DNA from: Neodontobutis hainanensis
Taxonomy: Eukaryota; Chordata; Actinopteri; Gobiiformes; Odontobutidae
Direction: 5' to 3'
Assembly: GCA_024349245.1 (NCBI GenBank)
Contig: JALDNG010000048.1
Location: 4,266,501-4,330,500 of the forward strand
Length of the DNA: 64,000 bases
Below the pieces are notes generated by a model. It was given only the letters and a program-made list of their open reading frames with translations, was not told the origin of the DNA and searched no databases. Within the stretch, counting starts at the first letter, position 1; each line of letters begins with the position of its first letter. Positions 48,473-63,145 of this stretch are shown here, piece by piece. The translations under genes were made by a program, and so were the position numbers.

Positions 48473-51400
48473 CTGCAGAGATGAGAGACACAGACAGAGT
48501 GGAGTTAAGAGACCAGAACCACACATAAACACTGAGTAAAGCCATTACAGTCATCCGGTGAAGACACAGCAAAGACAAGCGTGTACATTTAGTCAATCAG
48601 TGACTGAGAATGTAAAGATGGACTGTAATAGAATTTGGGCATTTTCATTGCTTTTTTTCTGTTTTACATCTTCTGGAGCAACAACTTAACAAATATCACG
48701 ATAGCTGGATCTGTATTTCAATAATAAAAAAAAAAAATCAGATATTTATATATATTATGTTGTTCCACCCACAAAAAAGTAGTAGCAAGAGTTTTTAAAA
48801 AGTTGTTTAGTATTTGAGTACCCTTCTAATTTTATGAGGCTGTAAAAGAAATTAATCAGACAAAAAAGGGAAAAAATTGTGTATATTTCCTGAACATTTT
48901 GTTCTGAAAATGCAAGACTTGGTAGTAGTGCTTGACATTTGGTCATCACATATTGTTGCCTTTTTTTTTTTTATACGCTGCATCTTGTGCTCTTAAAATA
49001 ACTTTCATTGATTTAAAAGGTCTAAGATGATGGGAATGTTTTTGTTTGGCATTTAGTAGCCTTTAAACAGGTTATTACTCTTCAAATTAAATATAAATTT
49101 CTTCTGTACCAGTCACACAGTCCATGTCTTTCTGCTCTAGTTTGGAGACTCAGGCCTCACTCTGATTTTATTGAGGATGTCAGCGCAAACAGCAAAGCCA
49201 CACAAACCGCGCAATGACCACAAGCTGTTAACAACTACATTAACGTGAGAAAGTCCGGTTTGGAGATGAGAGCCATTGATTGAAAAAGCAGAAAAGTGAC
49301 TGCACCGCTGAGCTGCACTATCCACCCCCCCCCCAAAAGTTTAAAGGACCACACTAATAGGAGGTTTGCAAAAGCAGTGAGAGACCTGAGGCACAATAAA
49401 GAGACTGTCACAATTCACACGTTTAAAACAATAACACACACAGCTCATCCCTGGAATCAGATTGTTCAAAGCAAATGCTACAAAAGCAACATGGACTGGG
49501 TGTTCATTTTGGCAATGGAAAGTAAACAGACTGTAATAGACTTTTAATCAACAAAAGGGGATTGGTCATCCAAAAATGAAAAATTCTGCAAATACAAAAT
49601 GATTTTGGCAACTGTCTGACTACATGTGTGTGCTGTCAGTGTTTGGGTAGAGAACATTAGCAAGTCTCTTGACACTTAGCTGCTATATTTCTATATAAGC
49701 ATCAGCATAGACATTTTTAAACCATTAAATCAACACTGTTAATTTTACCAAGAAACACATCATCAATCAAAATCATTACAATAACAACTCCATGGGTCAT
49801 TTTTATGGTTCCCATTGGGAAACAGAAAGAATAAGCCTTTTTTGATATTTGCACTGAACTCACCAGATAAAAACACATATTTCCACACATCTTACAGCTA
49901 CAAGATTTATAGTGAGAACAAAGAGTCCTATATGAGTCTTTAAGTTACCTGAATGAGGTAAACCAATTTAATAGAGTTGTTGCACCACATCTAAATTGTG
50001 TGTGTTTACCTTAATATCATGTAATTTCTAAAATGGTCTATAACATAAATAATGCAACACTTTAAATATTGTGTGGAGCCTAATTAAGGATAAAATACCA
50101 CCAATAGAAAGTTGAACATAAATAAATAATCCGATGTGTGGCTCAAGATAAAAACTTGAGTCATACAAGTGAGAGCAGTACAAAACAGTCAGATAGGGTT
50201 ACATACTGTATATCCTAATACTAAACATTTGCACAGCTGTAATGTACCAACACAAAAGGATCAAGAAGTCAGTGCTGTGTGTCCAGACCCTGAAAAGCAA
50301 ACCGTTTCACAAAAACCTGGTAAAAAAAAAAAAAAAAAGAAGAAGCAAACTGACAGCCCTTGGTGTGTCCTGCCTCTGCGGCCTACAAGCCTTCTGTCAC
50401 TGCCGGCGGTTGTAAGCGTCGCGAGTGGCTCGATGAAAGATCTCTCTTGGCAACGACTGTCCAAACAAGAGTAGGCCCGATAAAAATCAGTCTGCACCGC
50501 TAAAACACATCACCTTTTGCAAGCGTAGTAAACAACCTCCCTCATTTCAAAAGGCAGCCAATACCTGAAAAGAGTTTAAGGCCAAGTCTAAACCTCGAAA
50601 CGACCTCAAACGCTGGCATTCCCGGGCTGCTGAATATGGACGCTAAAAGCCCCTTTCATTTAGCCTGCTCCAGTTAAATGGTCTGTGAGTTTTCAGGGTA
50701 ACGTTTGCTATTGTGTTTCTGCTAATTGATTTATCAACTCTAACCTTGAAGGGGTGTCAGTTGATGAAGTTCAACTGCTGCTCGCTGCCAGTAATGCCCT
50801 CTTCTCTTACCTTTCAATGTTAATGAACGCCTTGCGACGGATCCGGTGACGGTGAGACAAAGTGCACAAAGCTAGGGCATACTTGCTGTATTTCTTATTA
50901 CTATGTACTTCTTCTAAGCAAGTGGATTCCGCACAATTTTTTTTTCTTCCTCCTTCCACATATTGTAAAAGAGCAATTGCAGTTCTGTCATTCAAAATAT
51001 GCTGAAGCATCTTGAACGGACATCTCTTGGAAAAAGTGACAGAGGTTCTCGACAGTTCGCAAGGTCTCATTTTCAGCGTGCTTGTGGTCGCCAGCTAACC
51101 AGAAGATCACTGCGCCCTGTCTGCTCGTCTGTCTCTCTGTCTCTAGGGCAAGGAGCGGTTGGGATATATGCCATACAACATATACTACTGTCTATCCACT
51201 TTGTTCAGATCCTCAGGCCAAAACCGCTTCCTTTTCATTAATACATATCCAGAATAGACCAATGGTTTGATGTGCATAAGCAGGCATTGGTTAATATCTC
51301 CTGTTTGTTTGCTTTTGAGGTGAACCTGGTGAACTTTCTCAGCTCCTGCTCCTCCTTCCCCCCAAAGTCCAAAAAGGAGCTGCCGCAGAAGATACAGACT

Positions 51401-54400
51401 GAAGTCACTGGTTACTTAATGTTTGTTGAATGTAACCAAGCTGTCTGCTGTTGGTTTGGAGCGGCCTGCCAGGAGAAAAAAGAAAGCCTCTCAATTTCGG
51501 TCTTTAAATATCTGAGGGTGGCCATGTTCATTTGAAAAGCTAATATTTGCTGCACCCACCTGCACGAGGTAGAAAAGCAGCGGCGCACTCCCGCGTGCAT
51601 ACTAATACGCACACGCAGTCGAAGGAATTTTAACCTCTGAGAGGGTGGGCAGCCAGAGGGGTGAGAAAGAGGGTATTCAAGCGTGGCCAGAAGTTTTCAG
51701 TGTTCCTAAAGATGAACATGAAACGTCAACGCCAACAGCAATTCCCAGTTTATGAGTCACTTTGCTGGAGATAGTTGTTGGAGTACTTAGAGGCCAGTCT
51801 TAAGGCCTTACACGGTGTCAGTTTTGTTTCAGAATCCAACATATTTCATCTTGTTCATGGACATGGAGAATACAGGATTTTAAATTAGGCTAGTGAAGAC
51901 TTGTAACAGCTCCTTGAAAGGGTGCACAATATTTTGCAACTGTATCCTTATCGCACTCCCGACAACGCAATACCCGTATTGCAAAGAACTGCTTGTATCG
52001 TAACAAGATAATGGACTTCCCACTGACAGATTCACACTGTGATTGTCTAACCAGAGCTGTAAATCAAACTATAAAAAAGTTCAAAAGATTGTGGTTTACT
52101 CTTGTTTTTGTTCTGATTCCATCTTAAATTTGGGCCTTGTTAAGTCTTGTTTTAGTTTTGATTTAGCCCCAATTTTGACCAGTGGAAGTTTGTCCAGTGA
52201 GTGTGATTTTAGTTGATCCTTTACTATGTCAAAAGGGGGCAATTACAACATTATTGTAAGAACTGGATGCAGGAATTGGCCCTGTCTCCAATTCCACCAA
52301 AGGCCACTTGCACTATTGCAACAGAAAACCTCACGGGGTCAGCAGACCATAATGTAAAAAGAGATGTATGGTGCATGGTTGACAGGGCACCTACATACAA
52401 ATGGTTGGCTTCTGTATTGATTATTTCTTATTTACATATCTTGTATATCCTGGACCTGTAAATGAACCATTGAGTCCATCGGTTAAAAACCAATGTAATG
52501 GATAAAAACAAAACTAAACCTGTTTAAAGGCTACTAACAAAACCAACTCTATGGGCCACAGTCATGACTGACTCAGAATCCACAACTTCTAATACCGCTA
52601 AGGAAATTTCCACCATATCAAAGACTAGAACATAGAAAAGGACTTGCTTAACCCGAAGACACGTAGCTAAACAAGAGACTGCCATAAGGTAGACAAATTT
52701 CTTGTTTTTTTTAGTGTGTCCTGGCGTTCTGTAAAAGGTCTATTGACATATAGTAAATACATAAGTGTTTCACACAGTGGGGCAAATGCAATAAATAATA
52801 TAAAATTTCTGTCTTGGTTAATGTAGCCTTGTGAACAAAATTAGCTGTAGATGTCAACAAAGCAGAAGGATAAAGGCATGTCTCTGTGAGTAGAAAACTA
52901 GATAATCTCAAAAATGACACAGAGGAAGAGAAACAGAAAATCAACAGCTCAAATCTTAACCACAAATGACAGGCAGCAAATTAACATAAAATACGGCACT
53001 GCCTAAAATACAGGCTGCATTCACAAAATGCATGAGTTTCTGGGAAGATATTAAATTTAGATAGTATGACTAACAAAGGCTACACATGTCACACAATGAC
53101 TTGACTACAGTTACAGTCTGGTCATAAAATGTCACCTGAGACACGTCCATTCACTGAACAACACCAGGATGTGGCTGGATACTAAAAGAAGCACGAAAAG
53201 GATGGGAGCATGGGAACTCGAGTGCTTACACACGCTTTAATTGTGAGAAGGTTTACATTTGATCGGATTTTGTTAATGCTAAGATAGCTAAATAAAAATG
53301 ATCTTATAATGTTTTTTATTTCACACAAAATTATGAATGTACATTTAAGGATTTGATTCATATCCCATGATATGGATTTAAATGTTCAAAACTTTATTGT
53401 TTTACACATCAAAAGGCCCAATACTTCTGTCTGTGCTACAAAACTTCAACAAAAACCTCTACAGATAAATGCATTTTCAGTTGTACACACTTGTGTTATA
53501 TGACAGTGTTATATGTAATAATTGCACGTTTTTAATTGCACCATTAGCAACCATACTACATTTAAATCCTGTATGTTCATGATGGTTTCTCCAACTCAGG
53601 CTGTGCTGACAACTATCTACTGTAGGTTATAAGTTAACTATCCCAAAAGTACATCATAGCACTCCTTCATAAAATAATGAACGCTCTCCAAGTTCTATTA
53701 GGCTTTCTTGCAGTAGCAGAGAAAATCTGGCTTGTTTGGGCTCATTTAGTAATCCATCCTCTATCCCCTGATGTCCATTTATATTGAAAGAAAGAGAGCA
53801 GCAAAATGCAATTTAATTTGAGCTTTCATAGAGCTAACTCGCAATGGGAAAAAGTAATACACGCAGGGCTTTAGTTTGAAATGTAAAACAAACTGTTCTG
53901 CTACAGATGGACTAGTTATGATGCTATTGTATTTCCAATATGGCTATATCACAAATTCTACATGTATGAGGTGCATTGATGATGGGTGCGTTGTTCAAGA
54001 GGCCATTTACACAGCACATTCTGCCCAAAATGCAAAGATTCTGTTGAGGACAGCCTACTTCTTAATAAAGAAATAAAAAATAAAGAAAAAACACTTTTTG
54101 AATTCGGCCAAAGAGGTGTTTTTGTTTTATTGCAGCACTTATAAATAATCAGCATTCTGGACCCAGCCATAAAGTGTACAAAAGTGGTACAAAATTTATT
54201 AGTGACATAATTTATAATCTACAGCTTCAAAAATGTATATCTTATTCAATGTAGATGATATTTTGTGTAGTATAGTACTTATATAATACAAGTATTTCAA
54301 TATACAGATTTTTGAACTTAAGACATGAGTAATTGTATGTGACCACAGTCACTACTAGACCCAGGCTCTGCTTCTTTCAGTGCTCTATTAGTGTCCCTTG

Positions 54401-57400
54401 ACTCACAAACAAGCAGAAGCGTGATTAAACATTTCCTTTTCTGCTCAAAGAGTCAGTCTAATGAGGCCTTTAAAGCCTTGTTTACCTTTCCCTCCCGACC
54501 GATGCCCATACGGCAAAAAACAGCTCACAAGGCGCACCCAGCGGGGGAGGCGCTCTCACTGCGAATCAAAAGACATCCCAAATACTCTACTGGTCCGAGC
54601 GGGGTCACCTCTACTGGAAACATCACACCTAATTGTTCCTCCATTATAAACAAGAACACAACAAACTGTTTTTTCTTCATTTAACTGCCATCTCCTCTCT
54701 GTTGTTCTGTCCATTTAGCTGTCAGCACACTCCCAGGCTGATTCTCTAAATTTTCTAAATGTCTCCAATTATAAACTGGCTCTCCATTGTTCAATACAGC
54801 TGCACAGTGTTTGCTGCACAATATAGCTCAAAGAGGTATATCCAAAAAAAGCAAAACACAGAACACCTAAATCATATAGCGAGTCTAGCGACACACTATT
54901 ACTACTACCCACAATAACGTCTAACTACTACGTCTAACGCAGCACAGATTTAACATCGTCTCCTGTCATGTACTACAAAGAAAACATGTCAGACACTACC
55001 AAAACCCAGCACGTTTTTATTTTGGAGCCAGGTATTATTAACCCTCAGCATTCCCCTGCCTGAGAAATTTCTGAATAAATTAAAAAAAAAAGTTTGATAA
55101 ACATTATTCCTATGATGTACTGTGAAGTTTTGTATATTTTTTTTCAGAATATTAGTGAAAAGTCCTCAACTGCTCCAAAGCCCCACATCAAGCTACAAAA
55201 TTTTTACTGACCATCAGAAATTGCCTATCCTACTTTTAACTTGAAATTGTTGCCCACAGTGAGCAATATAACTGGACTTAATTTGTCCTAATCCATTTCT
55301 CTATAATCCATATTGGCCAGGAATACCGATACTAGAATTCTACATTTGTGATTAACTTCATATCTGCGTGTGAGATAATTGATGACATTTCAAACGAAAG
55401 ATGAGGAAGCCACACCATGCAGATAAAACAGGGAAATGAAAGGCTGCGTGGCCATAAATCACACCAGAGCCTTGTGATTACGTGCCTCATAATGCAAACC
55501 CAGTCATATACCTCCAAGTAATGTTTCTCTTTTGTGTGATGGTCTAATTATTCATTGCTGAGTGCAGTATTATATGATTATTAACACATCCATGGCCCTG
55601 TGATGCATGTATTGTCCTGTTCTCCCATTAGGCTTGGGCGGTGTACATCAGCGGCACCTCCATTACAAGTCCAAGTGTGCATTAGGGTGGGTCGGTCAGC
55701 AAGTCTGGAGGTCCTTACACCAAGCGCAGGCAGGTCTAATCTGAATTAACCTAATTTCTTGCGCCGACCCTTAAGCTCTTAAGCACTTAAATGCCTTGAA
55801 ATCTCAAAGGAAGCAACAAGTCAACAATATTCAGGAAGAATGCCCCTCTGCAGCTCTTTTTACAGTCTGGATGTGCACCCACTGGGTCCCACTCTTCTTC
55901 ATTGGATTAGGAGGAAGCTCGGGCTATTTCTGTCCGAACACTTCTCCCGGGCCTGTCTAATTGGTGTAGACCACAGATAACAGGTTTTGTAGGACAGAAG
56001 CGTCCATGCAGTGGTGCTGTTCTCAAGCTAAATACATTGTACTATTTGTAACACAAACCCAGAAATGTCAGTTTATTATGTTTATTAGTTTTTTTTAATA
56101 TAATCAAGAATCTGTGTAAGAAGACATATCCAGTGCTGGAATAGACTGTTGTATACCAACAGCAGATTAGAGCATCCCTAACTCAAGACCTCATTCTATG
56201 CGAGCATTCAACAGGACAGATGCTATACTGAACAACATGGACAATCCCCTGCATTGGGCTTTTGAACAACAACGTCTGAGATCAGTGAGCTGCAGGACAG
56301 AACTCCTTCCCGACTGTACAATCAATCAGTCTATGGAAGATGAAGTCTGATTATCCCTTGGAGGTTGATAAAGCGTTGAATTGAATGTGATTGGCCAAGC
56401 TTTTGACATACTCAGCTAAAATAATCCTTGATAATAAAGCCTAGACTTTTCACATATTACAATATGCTTAGGTAAATAAACAATTTAAATTTATTTAACC
56501 TAGGTTTACTGTTCTTTTGCAAAACTTTGACTGCCTGTCCTAGTCTTAGTTATGCATTGTACGTTATTTCTATAAACTACTTATTGTACACCTCCCAAAA
56601 ACATCCCTTCCATTGTGTAAGGATTAGTTAAAAATTTTCATAAAATACTGCATATTATATCTTCTAATAAATAACAAAAAATGTTGCATCCAAATGCAGC
56701 TTTGCAAACGTTACCATAACAACATGAAAAAACCTTGAGTGTTTAGATTATTGCAAGAACTGCTCAAGTTGCTGAAAACTACTGCCTACTCAAAGCATTA
56801 TGAAAAATAAAACATACCATGGTATAATTATTGTCAGTGTTGAGTTTTATTGAATTCCTAAGTTCCTTCCTGCTCAAATTAGCATTTATCAAACTCCTCT
56901 TGTCCTCTTGAAGAATAAAAACCATTGAGGCACATATTTTTCTGAGTGATACAGCGGCGTGAACAAAGCTGCCACTCATCTCGGTGTGTAAGCGCTCAGC
57001 TCAGGTGTCGCTCTGCCAGCCTTCCACACTCATCTGAATTCAGCAGGCTCAACCTTCTCTCCTCACGCATTACTTTTCTCCGTGGCACCGAGCGAGGCGG
57101 GAGGCAGGCAGGTCGACACACGCTGCTCTAATTGAAGGCAGCCATCCAGTTGACTTTTGCTTGCATTCTCCTCACTGTCAGGGCGCATTCAGCTGTTTAA
57201 TAGAATACAGTAAATAAAGGAAGCTCTATCTGTTACATGTAGTTCAAAGTTCAAATGTGAACGTTGAAGGAAAATTTACCTCAGCTGCTTCTGCTTCAGT
57301 TAATGTTCTTTAGGACAGAGTTCCAGCCCTAGTTTTTAGGTACCATCCACCACCCCAACCTACCTAATGCTAATTGAAAAATGGTTCATAAATCACAAGG

Positions 57401-58279
57401 GCTGACAAAGCAAAGAAAAGACTATTTTTACATAGACACATTTTTGTGTTGTAAACCAGGGATCCCCACCACAGGGCCAATACAGTCAGAATGAAAACTA
57501 AATATTTAAATGTGTTTCTATTTTGTTGATTACTACATTCTTCCAGATGTTTTTTTTTTTGAAAAATACTATTTCTGCCGAAACCTTTTCTCAGTTTTCC
57601 CATGTACAGCGATGTGCTACACCTACCAAAAAATTGTAAAAATTTATAATCCCTGGAGAGCTTCCTTGAGAAGGAGAAAAGACCCCATGATGGCACAGCA
57701 GAAGACAAGAATGTCAACAAAAAGGAAGCTGCATTTTAAAGAAAATACCATGAGGCCTACCTAAATGATAGCGCTATCTCAATGAGTGAATCATATTCTC
57801 CAACTGCTTTTTATTGCAAATGCCGGTGTCCTTGAGACAACTTAAAATCTCCGACTGTTCAGGATTAAAGTTGAGGCGTAATATCCTAAAAATCACTACA
57901 AAAGCCCTAAAAACCCGGGTTCTATTTTCATCATCTAATCTTCTGCCATAACAGCAAACAAAGCAAGATTACGGAGTAGACTGGACACATTTCGAGTGTC
58001 ACTGTCTCTCATCATCCCTAGATAGGACTGGCTCTCTGCAGAGAAACAATTTCATTGATACTACATTATAGTGATTTGAAATAAAAATTATATTACAGCA
58101 CAGTAATTAAATCAATAATGAAATAGTAAAACAGAAAAAAGGTATGTATGAAAGGTTGTTGTGAACAGTACAATATGTCATAATAATGCCCAATGTTAGT
58201 AACAAAGATTATCAAAGACTGGGTTGAAAAGATGCACAAATATGCACCCTTGAGCATTATCAGCAGGACATACAGCTCT

Positions 58280-58560
58280 AATAAAGTGTCCACAGCAATT
58301 TGCTCACTACAGCAGATTTAAAATGATTTGCCGTTCTCAGGTGTAATCGACAATTAATTTTCAATCAATTCTAAAATGCCACCGGGCGCCCGGCTGGCAC
58401 AAAACACATTTTCACCCGTCATGCCTTTTGAGACAATGCAATTAGTATTTTCATATTTTCTATTAAGCTAGCAGAGTGCATTTTAATTTCAAATCACCAC
58501 AGCAGGGCCCTACAAATCAAACATTCACCAGGACATTTGCATAAGACAAATGTAGAAATG
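58280..58560. promoter_or_regulatory. Candidate conserved noncoding element
   Basis: The segment is free of repeats and dense in homeodomain-like (aattaattttcaatc) and octamer-like (atttgcataa) words around a short GC block (ccaccgggcgcccgg). Vertebrate IGF2BP2 has large 5' introns with enhancers. Conservation was not tested; this is pattern-based. Confidence 0.2.
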
Positions 58561-60582
58561 TAAAGACATGTTCTTCTGAAACCAGACAGTGTTTAGTCAG
58601 AGCAGAAGAAAACAACTTAGTGATAATGGGTTTTTCAAAGGAGAATTATCGAGGTGGAAAAAACTCTGTTGCAGTATGGTGCAGTTGAGTTTATGTTATG
58701 CTTTTTATTTCGGTTTCCATTAGCAAAACTTAAGGAATGGTACCAATATGAGTGGTCCTTACTTCTTCTTCTTGCAGTACCGTGAGTGAACTATTGTCAT
58801 ACTAACACTTGTTTAGGGATGCTAAGGATTAAGCTAAAAACACTGCAGTGCATTAACAAGCAAAAAGAAACTACAATAACGCAGCAGAATTGGAGCAAAA
58901 AAAAAAAAGAAACAAGTCTAATTTATAAAGCTAATTTGTTTTTCAGCCTTCATCGTTCACTGATAAGGTTTGTACTGTAAATATAGACAATCTTTGTTTT
59001 AACAACAAAAGTGATTCTATCTCATCTTAATACTTAAAATTATAGTTACAGGTAACATTATGCCGACTCAAGCTCCTGGAAGTCCATTCTGATAATTTTC
59101 CAGTTACCTGCCCAACCCCTAACGCAGAGTCATGTGCTGCTCACATTAATCGGCCGCTCACTCCTCCATGCTGCCACAACTCTGAAGACTCCTCTGAGCT
59201 CCCAGTCACAAAGCACATAGTCAGCACTGTCACTGACAGGCACGCAGCGAGCCAGCCGGGACACACACATACAAAAGCACACACCAACACAACAGCAGCT
59301 AGTCTCTGCATATTCACAACATCACGCACAGGCCGCTGAAGCCTCCTCACGGCACACACCTCAGGTTAAGGTTCTACTGACAGGTGGGTCCCGGTTCATA
59401 CTGCGGCCGCTGATAGCTGCTCCTCGTGGTTCTTGCTTTATGTTGCAGCTTGTTCCTTAGGTCTCATACTTTAATCTGCCAATCATAAGGTCTTATACAG
59501 TTTCCGGCTCGCCTGTCATCGCGATAGGTCCAGGCAGGGTTAACCAGGATCAAAAGCACACCACCCAACATTACACCAAGCCCTGCGTATTCTCCCACTG
59601 TCTGTCTGTCAGTGTACCGCTCAGCCCATCTCACCACTCCCTCCGAGGAGAGCTACACTTCTGTTTTCCCTCCCCCAGTCTGCAGGGAACTTCCTAATAC
59701 ACAGTAAAAACATTGTCAGTGATTGGAGTTTAGCTACAGCAGCTATCACCAACAAGTCGAGAGAATAAAGCATTTTAAAAAACAGATGTCTGTGCATATT
59801 CACACATACAGTACAGTTGCACCGCGCACTAGTGAAACAAACCTTCAGGGAGGTGATACTGTCACATATGTGCACTGCATAAAAACTGTATTTCCTCACA
59901 ACAGGGTCACATTATGTCACTGTAAAGTAAAGCCCAGTGACATGTTTCTTGTTTATCTGAAGTAATCCAAAAGCATTCTTGACATTAGAGCTACCCAATA
60001 ACAGAAAAACATGTAATACACAAAAACCGTGTTAAATATTGCAGATACTAATAAGACCTGCAATAAATGAACGTGCTTTTTGACATGGTAAAAGTTTTAA
60101 AATTCAAAGATGTAGAAAAACAAGGCTCTAGACTAACTGCCACTAGTCAAAATTAGCGTTAAAACCAGGGACTAAACAGTTTCTCAACAATATTGTAACA
60201 TTACATTTGGAATATATTAGAAGTATGTTGACATGGTCTAAATTTTTACTTAATTTACAATCAAACTTGAATAAAACCAAACTAATAATTGAACTTTAAA
60301 AACAACAACTGAACTCATATACAACTGTCTCTTGACTCCATAGAGTTGTACTGTAAATGTACATTATACTGTAATTCTAATAACTGTAGCTGTAGCGAAC
60401 CATATAGACCATTGTACAATAGCATTAACAGATTGGTGGGATTATATATAGGTGGGTCTATAGTCTGTTGCACAGTGGCGGTCTCTGGGGCTCACTCTCC
60501 AGGGGGAGGAGCCAAACAGATAAGCACGTCTAATACATTAATTACATTATAGTGCTCCTCCCAAAACCTTAGATCATCTTGC

Positions 60583-60592
60583 GTCACGTGAC
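60583..60592. promoter_or_regulatory. Palindromic E-box/CLEAR motif GTCACGTGAC
   Basis: This perfect 10-base palindrome matches the CLEAR consensus bound by TFEB/MITF and also USF. It lies in the 5' intronic region of igf2bp2. Function is inferred from the motif only. Confidence 0.4.
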
Positions 60593-62599
60593 TTTCAAGT
60601 GGCTGAGGAAGCATTATTCCTGTCAGACTTTAATCCTGCAGCTAAAATGGCACCAAATCCTGACCCACTCCCCAAAATGAGGCTGGGGGCTTGGGAGGAA
60701 GTGGGAAAGTTGATTTAGAAAATGTGTTGGGAATGATTGTTCATATAAAGTAAAGATTGCAGCGAGAATTTAAGCAAAGCCCATATGGCTTCTGGGATTT
60801 TAAGATTCTAATTTAATTATGGAAGGTGCTCAGTAAGTGTCAGCTCCAATCAATGACTGATAAACACCCAGGTAAATATTCTGAGTTGACATCAATATGA
60901 CAAGTTTTTTGGGTTCCTAAGCTCCAAAGGAAAGCCTGTTGTGTGGGCTGCATCTTAAAGTCAGATGGAGAAAAAAAAAGAGAAACGAGAATTATTATTA
61001 AGGAGAAAAGCCCGCGGGAATGGTTTGTTGTCTACTTCTTTTACATAAATGTGACATGACAGCAAGAGTCCTAACAGTTACATGGCTAAGGCTGTCCATG
61101 ATAATGATAATTTAGCAAGCTATTGCGATTCTGTAGACAATAAGTTACAGTATACCATGATATCTATGAAAAAGTAGAGGAGAGATAGCCCAAGATTGTA
61201 GATTTTGTGCATACAATTTTTTTGTTTAGTAATGTAATTTTAATAAAAGGATGTCTAAACTTGTGTCACAATAATATGATATGTCCTACTTCTAATACGT
61301 GTGGCAAGGAAACAGCTGTACCCGTTCACTGGTCATTTATGGTCACCCAGTGCTCTGTAGTATAGACAGGATATTCATATAAAACATCTCTTTATCCATT
61401 ATTATAAATACCTGGCATGTCATGGCATTAGTGCGAACAGGCCACAACACATGAAACTGACCTTTCTGACCTTCTTTGAGCCAGTTCAATTTGACTGGTC
61501 AGTCTTGGAATGAGATTTTAATCAGTTTTGCAGCAAAGAAAACAAACACAGACATAACAGTACTTATAAGTAAAGCTCACTTTACTGTTCAGAGATTATT
61601 TTTAATATTTTTAAAAGATTCTGCAACACCCTAAAACTAATCTAATAAAAATTAAATCTAGGCCACTTTTCTCATAACAGTCTGTATGTACTCACCACTT
61701 TGTTTTATGATAAAAGACAAAGGTCAATTTTGTTGTCAGACACTTAACTTTAATATCAACAGATTAAAGAGAGGGCCTAGTAAAGCATTTTTACGGAACC
61801 AGTTCACTCATTTAACAAATATTCCCAGCCCCACTCTGTCTACACCGACACACCAAAACAAATCTGCAAGCGTTTACAGGCCTTTCATCAGTGCTCGCAG
61901 AAAAACAAGAGGCTGCTTACCCTCATTCACAAACACCACGTCTATGTCGAAGGGTGGAACAAAAAATCTGGCTTGTCATAGTTATAGTCCTGAGATCTAT
62001 CACTAAGAGGAAATAAAATTGTTTGTCACTACAGGAGCTCATACAGAGCTGGGAGTTGTAGACGCTGCAAAAGTTTGTGATAATCAAAGCCGTCTTCTGT
62101 TTGGTGACAATTCAAACCATCAAAGTGTACCCATTATATGTGAAAACCTGGATTATGAACCATTGCTTGAAGAACAATATAATGAACGCTCTCACGCTGA
62201 ATCCCTCAAAGTGCGCTTTTGACCTAAAGAAGAACAAACACGTACGTTCAATGTAGAGCCATCCTCATGCCTTCGCCGCTGTCCTGTCAACATCAAACTG
62301 TCCTTTTGAAGCTTGTCTTTCAATATCTCTGTAATTTATTTAGCCACAACATTAAGCGAGCGGAAACGGGGCTGCCTGAAGTCACTCCTCGCACCACTTA
62401 AAACAAAACCAGCCAGAAATGAACTGTTGGCTGCGGCTCGGGGAACTGCAGGACCAGAGGCACTCTAACGACACACAAACAGGCGATATGATGGACACAC
62501 ACAGACCTACACCGCAACTAAATGTAACCAGGGCCATTAGACTTACATTAGCGGAACAAGATTAAGTGCAATGACTGAGATACCTATATAAATGTTGTA

Positions 62600-62780
62600 A
62601 ATCAGGGTTTTAGTCCAGATTTAGTCCTTGATTTAGTTTAATATGTTTAGTCGTAGGTTTTGGTGTTAAGTGGTATTCTCTTCTCTTAAGTGATCCAGCC
62701 CAATCCTGGATGTAGCCCTGGTTTTGGTCTAGTTTGGTCAAGTTTTTTCCTTGGTTTTGTCCTGTTTTTTTTACTGGATT
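62600..62780. repeat. Degenerate 'tagtcc..ttt' minisatellite
   Basis: Units such as tttagtccagatttagtcc, tttagtcg and ggttttggtctagtttggtc repeat imperfectly. It is the same family as 43720-43950 and 63295-63390. Confidence 0.6.
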
Positions 62781-63034
62781 AAGAATTATGCTCTTAGCCT
62801 GATCAAAGCGTTCTACGTTCACTCAAATAGACAGCTGTAGAGAAACCCAGCACTACAGTCATTAGACACAGGAAGAAGTAACAATTCCGCACTGTTCGCA
62901 AAGATGACACTTTTTTATTTATTCTTTCTAGAGATCTCTAAGGCATCTGTATGGATTTATACACAAATACTACAAATATATAATCAGAAAACATAATTTT
63001 GAAGCACATAAACATTTTATTTTTTGGGTTTTTT

Positions 63035-63145
63035 GATTGGTTTCCCCCACCAACATAAAAAAAAAAATAACAAGCTGGGCGCCCTCTGGTGGTGGCCACC
63101 AACAGTGAATTTCCAAAGGGGGATAATAAAGTTATATATATAAAA
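63035..63145 (+). repeat. Truncated SINE-like tail with CTCF-like core
   Basis: The sequence shares 'tttcccccaccaacataaaa', then 'gctgggcgccctctggtgg' and an ATAATAAAG-type tail, with the 3' half of 4920-5150. Confidence 0.7.

Noticed and set aside
50807..51070. Minus-strand frame ending HRIRRKAFINIER before a good GTAAGA donor
   Set aside because: The donor is convincing, but the peptide does not match RRM1 of IGF2BP2 and no acceptor or start with homology was found.
57270..57300. Minus-strand 'aagcagaagcagctgag' followed by gtaaat, resembling the end of igf2bp2 exon 2
   Set aside because: The frame has a stop a few codons upstream and none of the expected VELHGKIMEVDYS residues.
59141..59359. 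72-residue minus-strand frame with a hydrophobic, signal-like segment
   Set aside because: It has no homology I recognise and no splice partner; the hydrophobic run is low-complexity (VVLVCAFVCVC).
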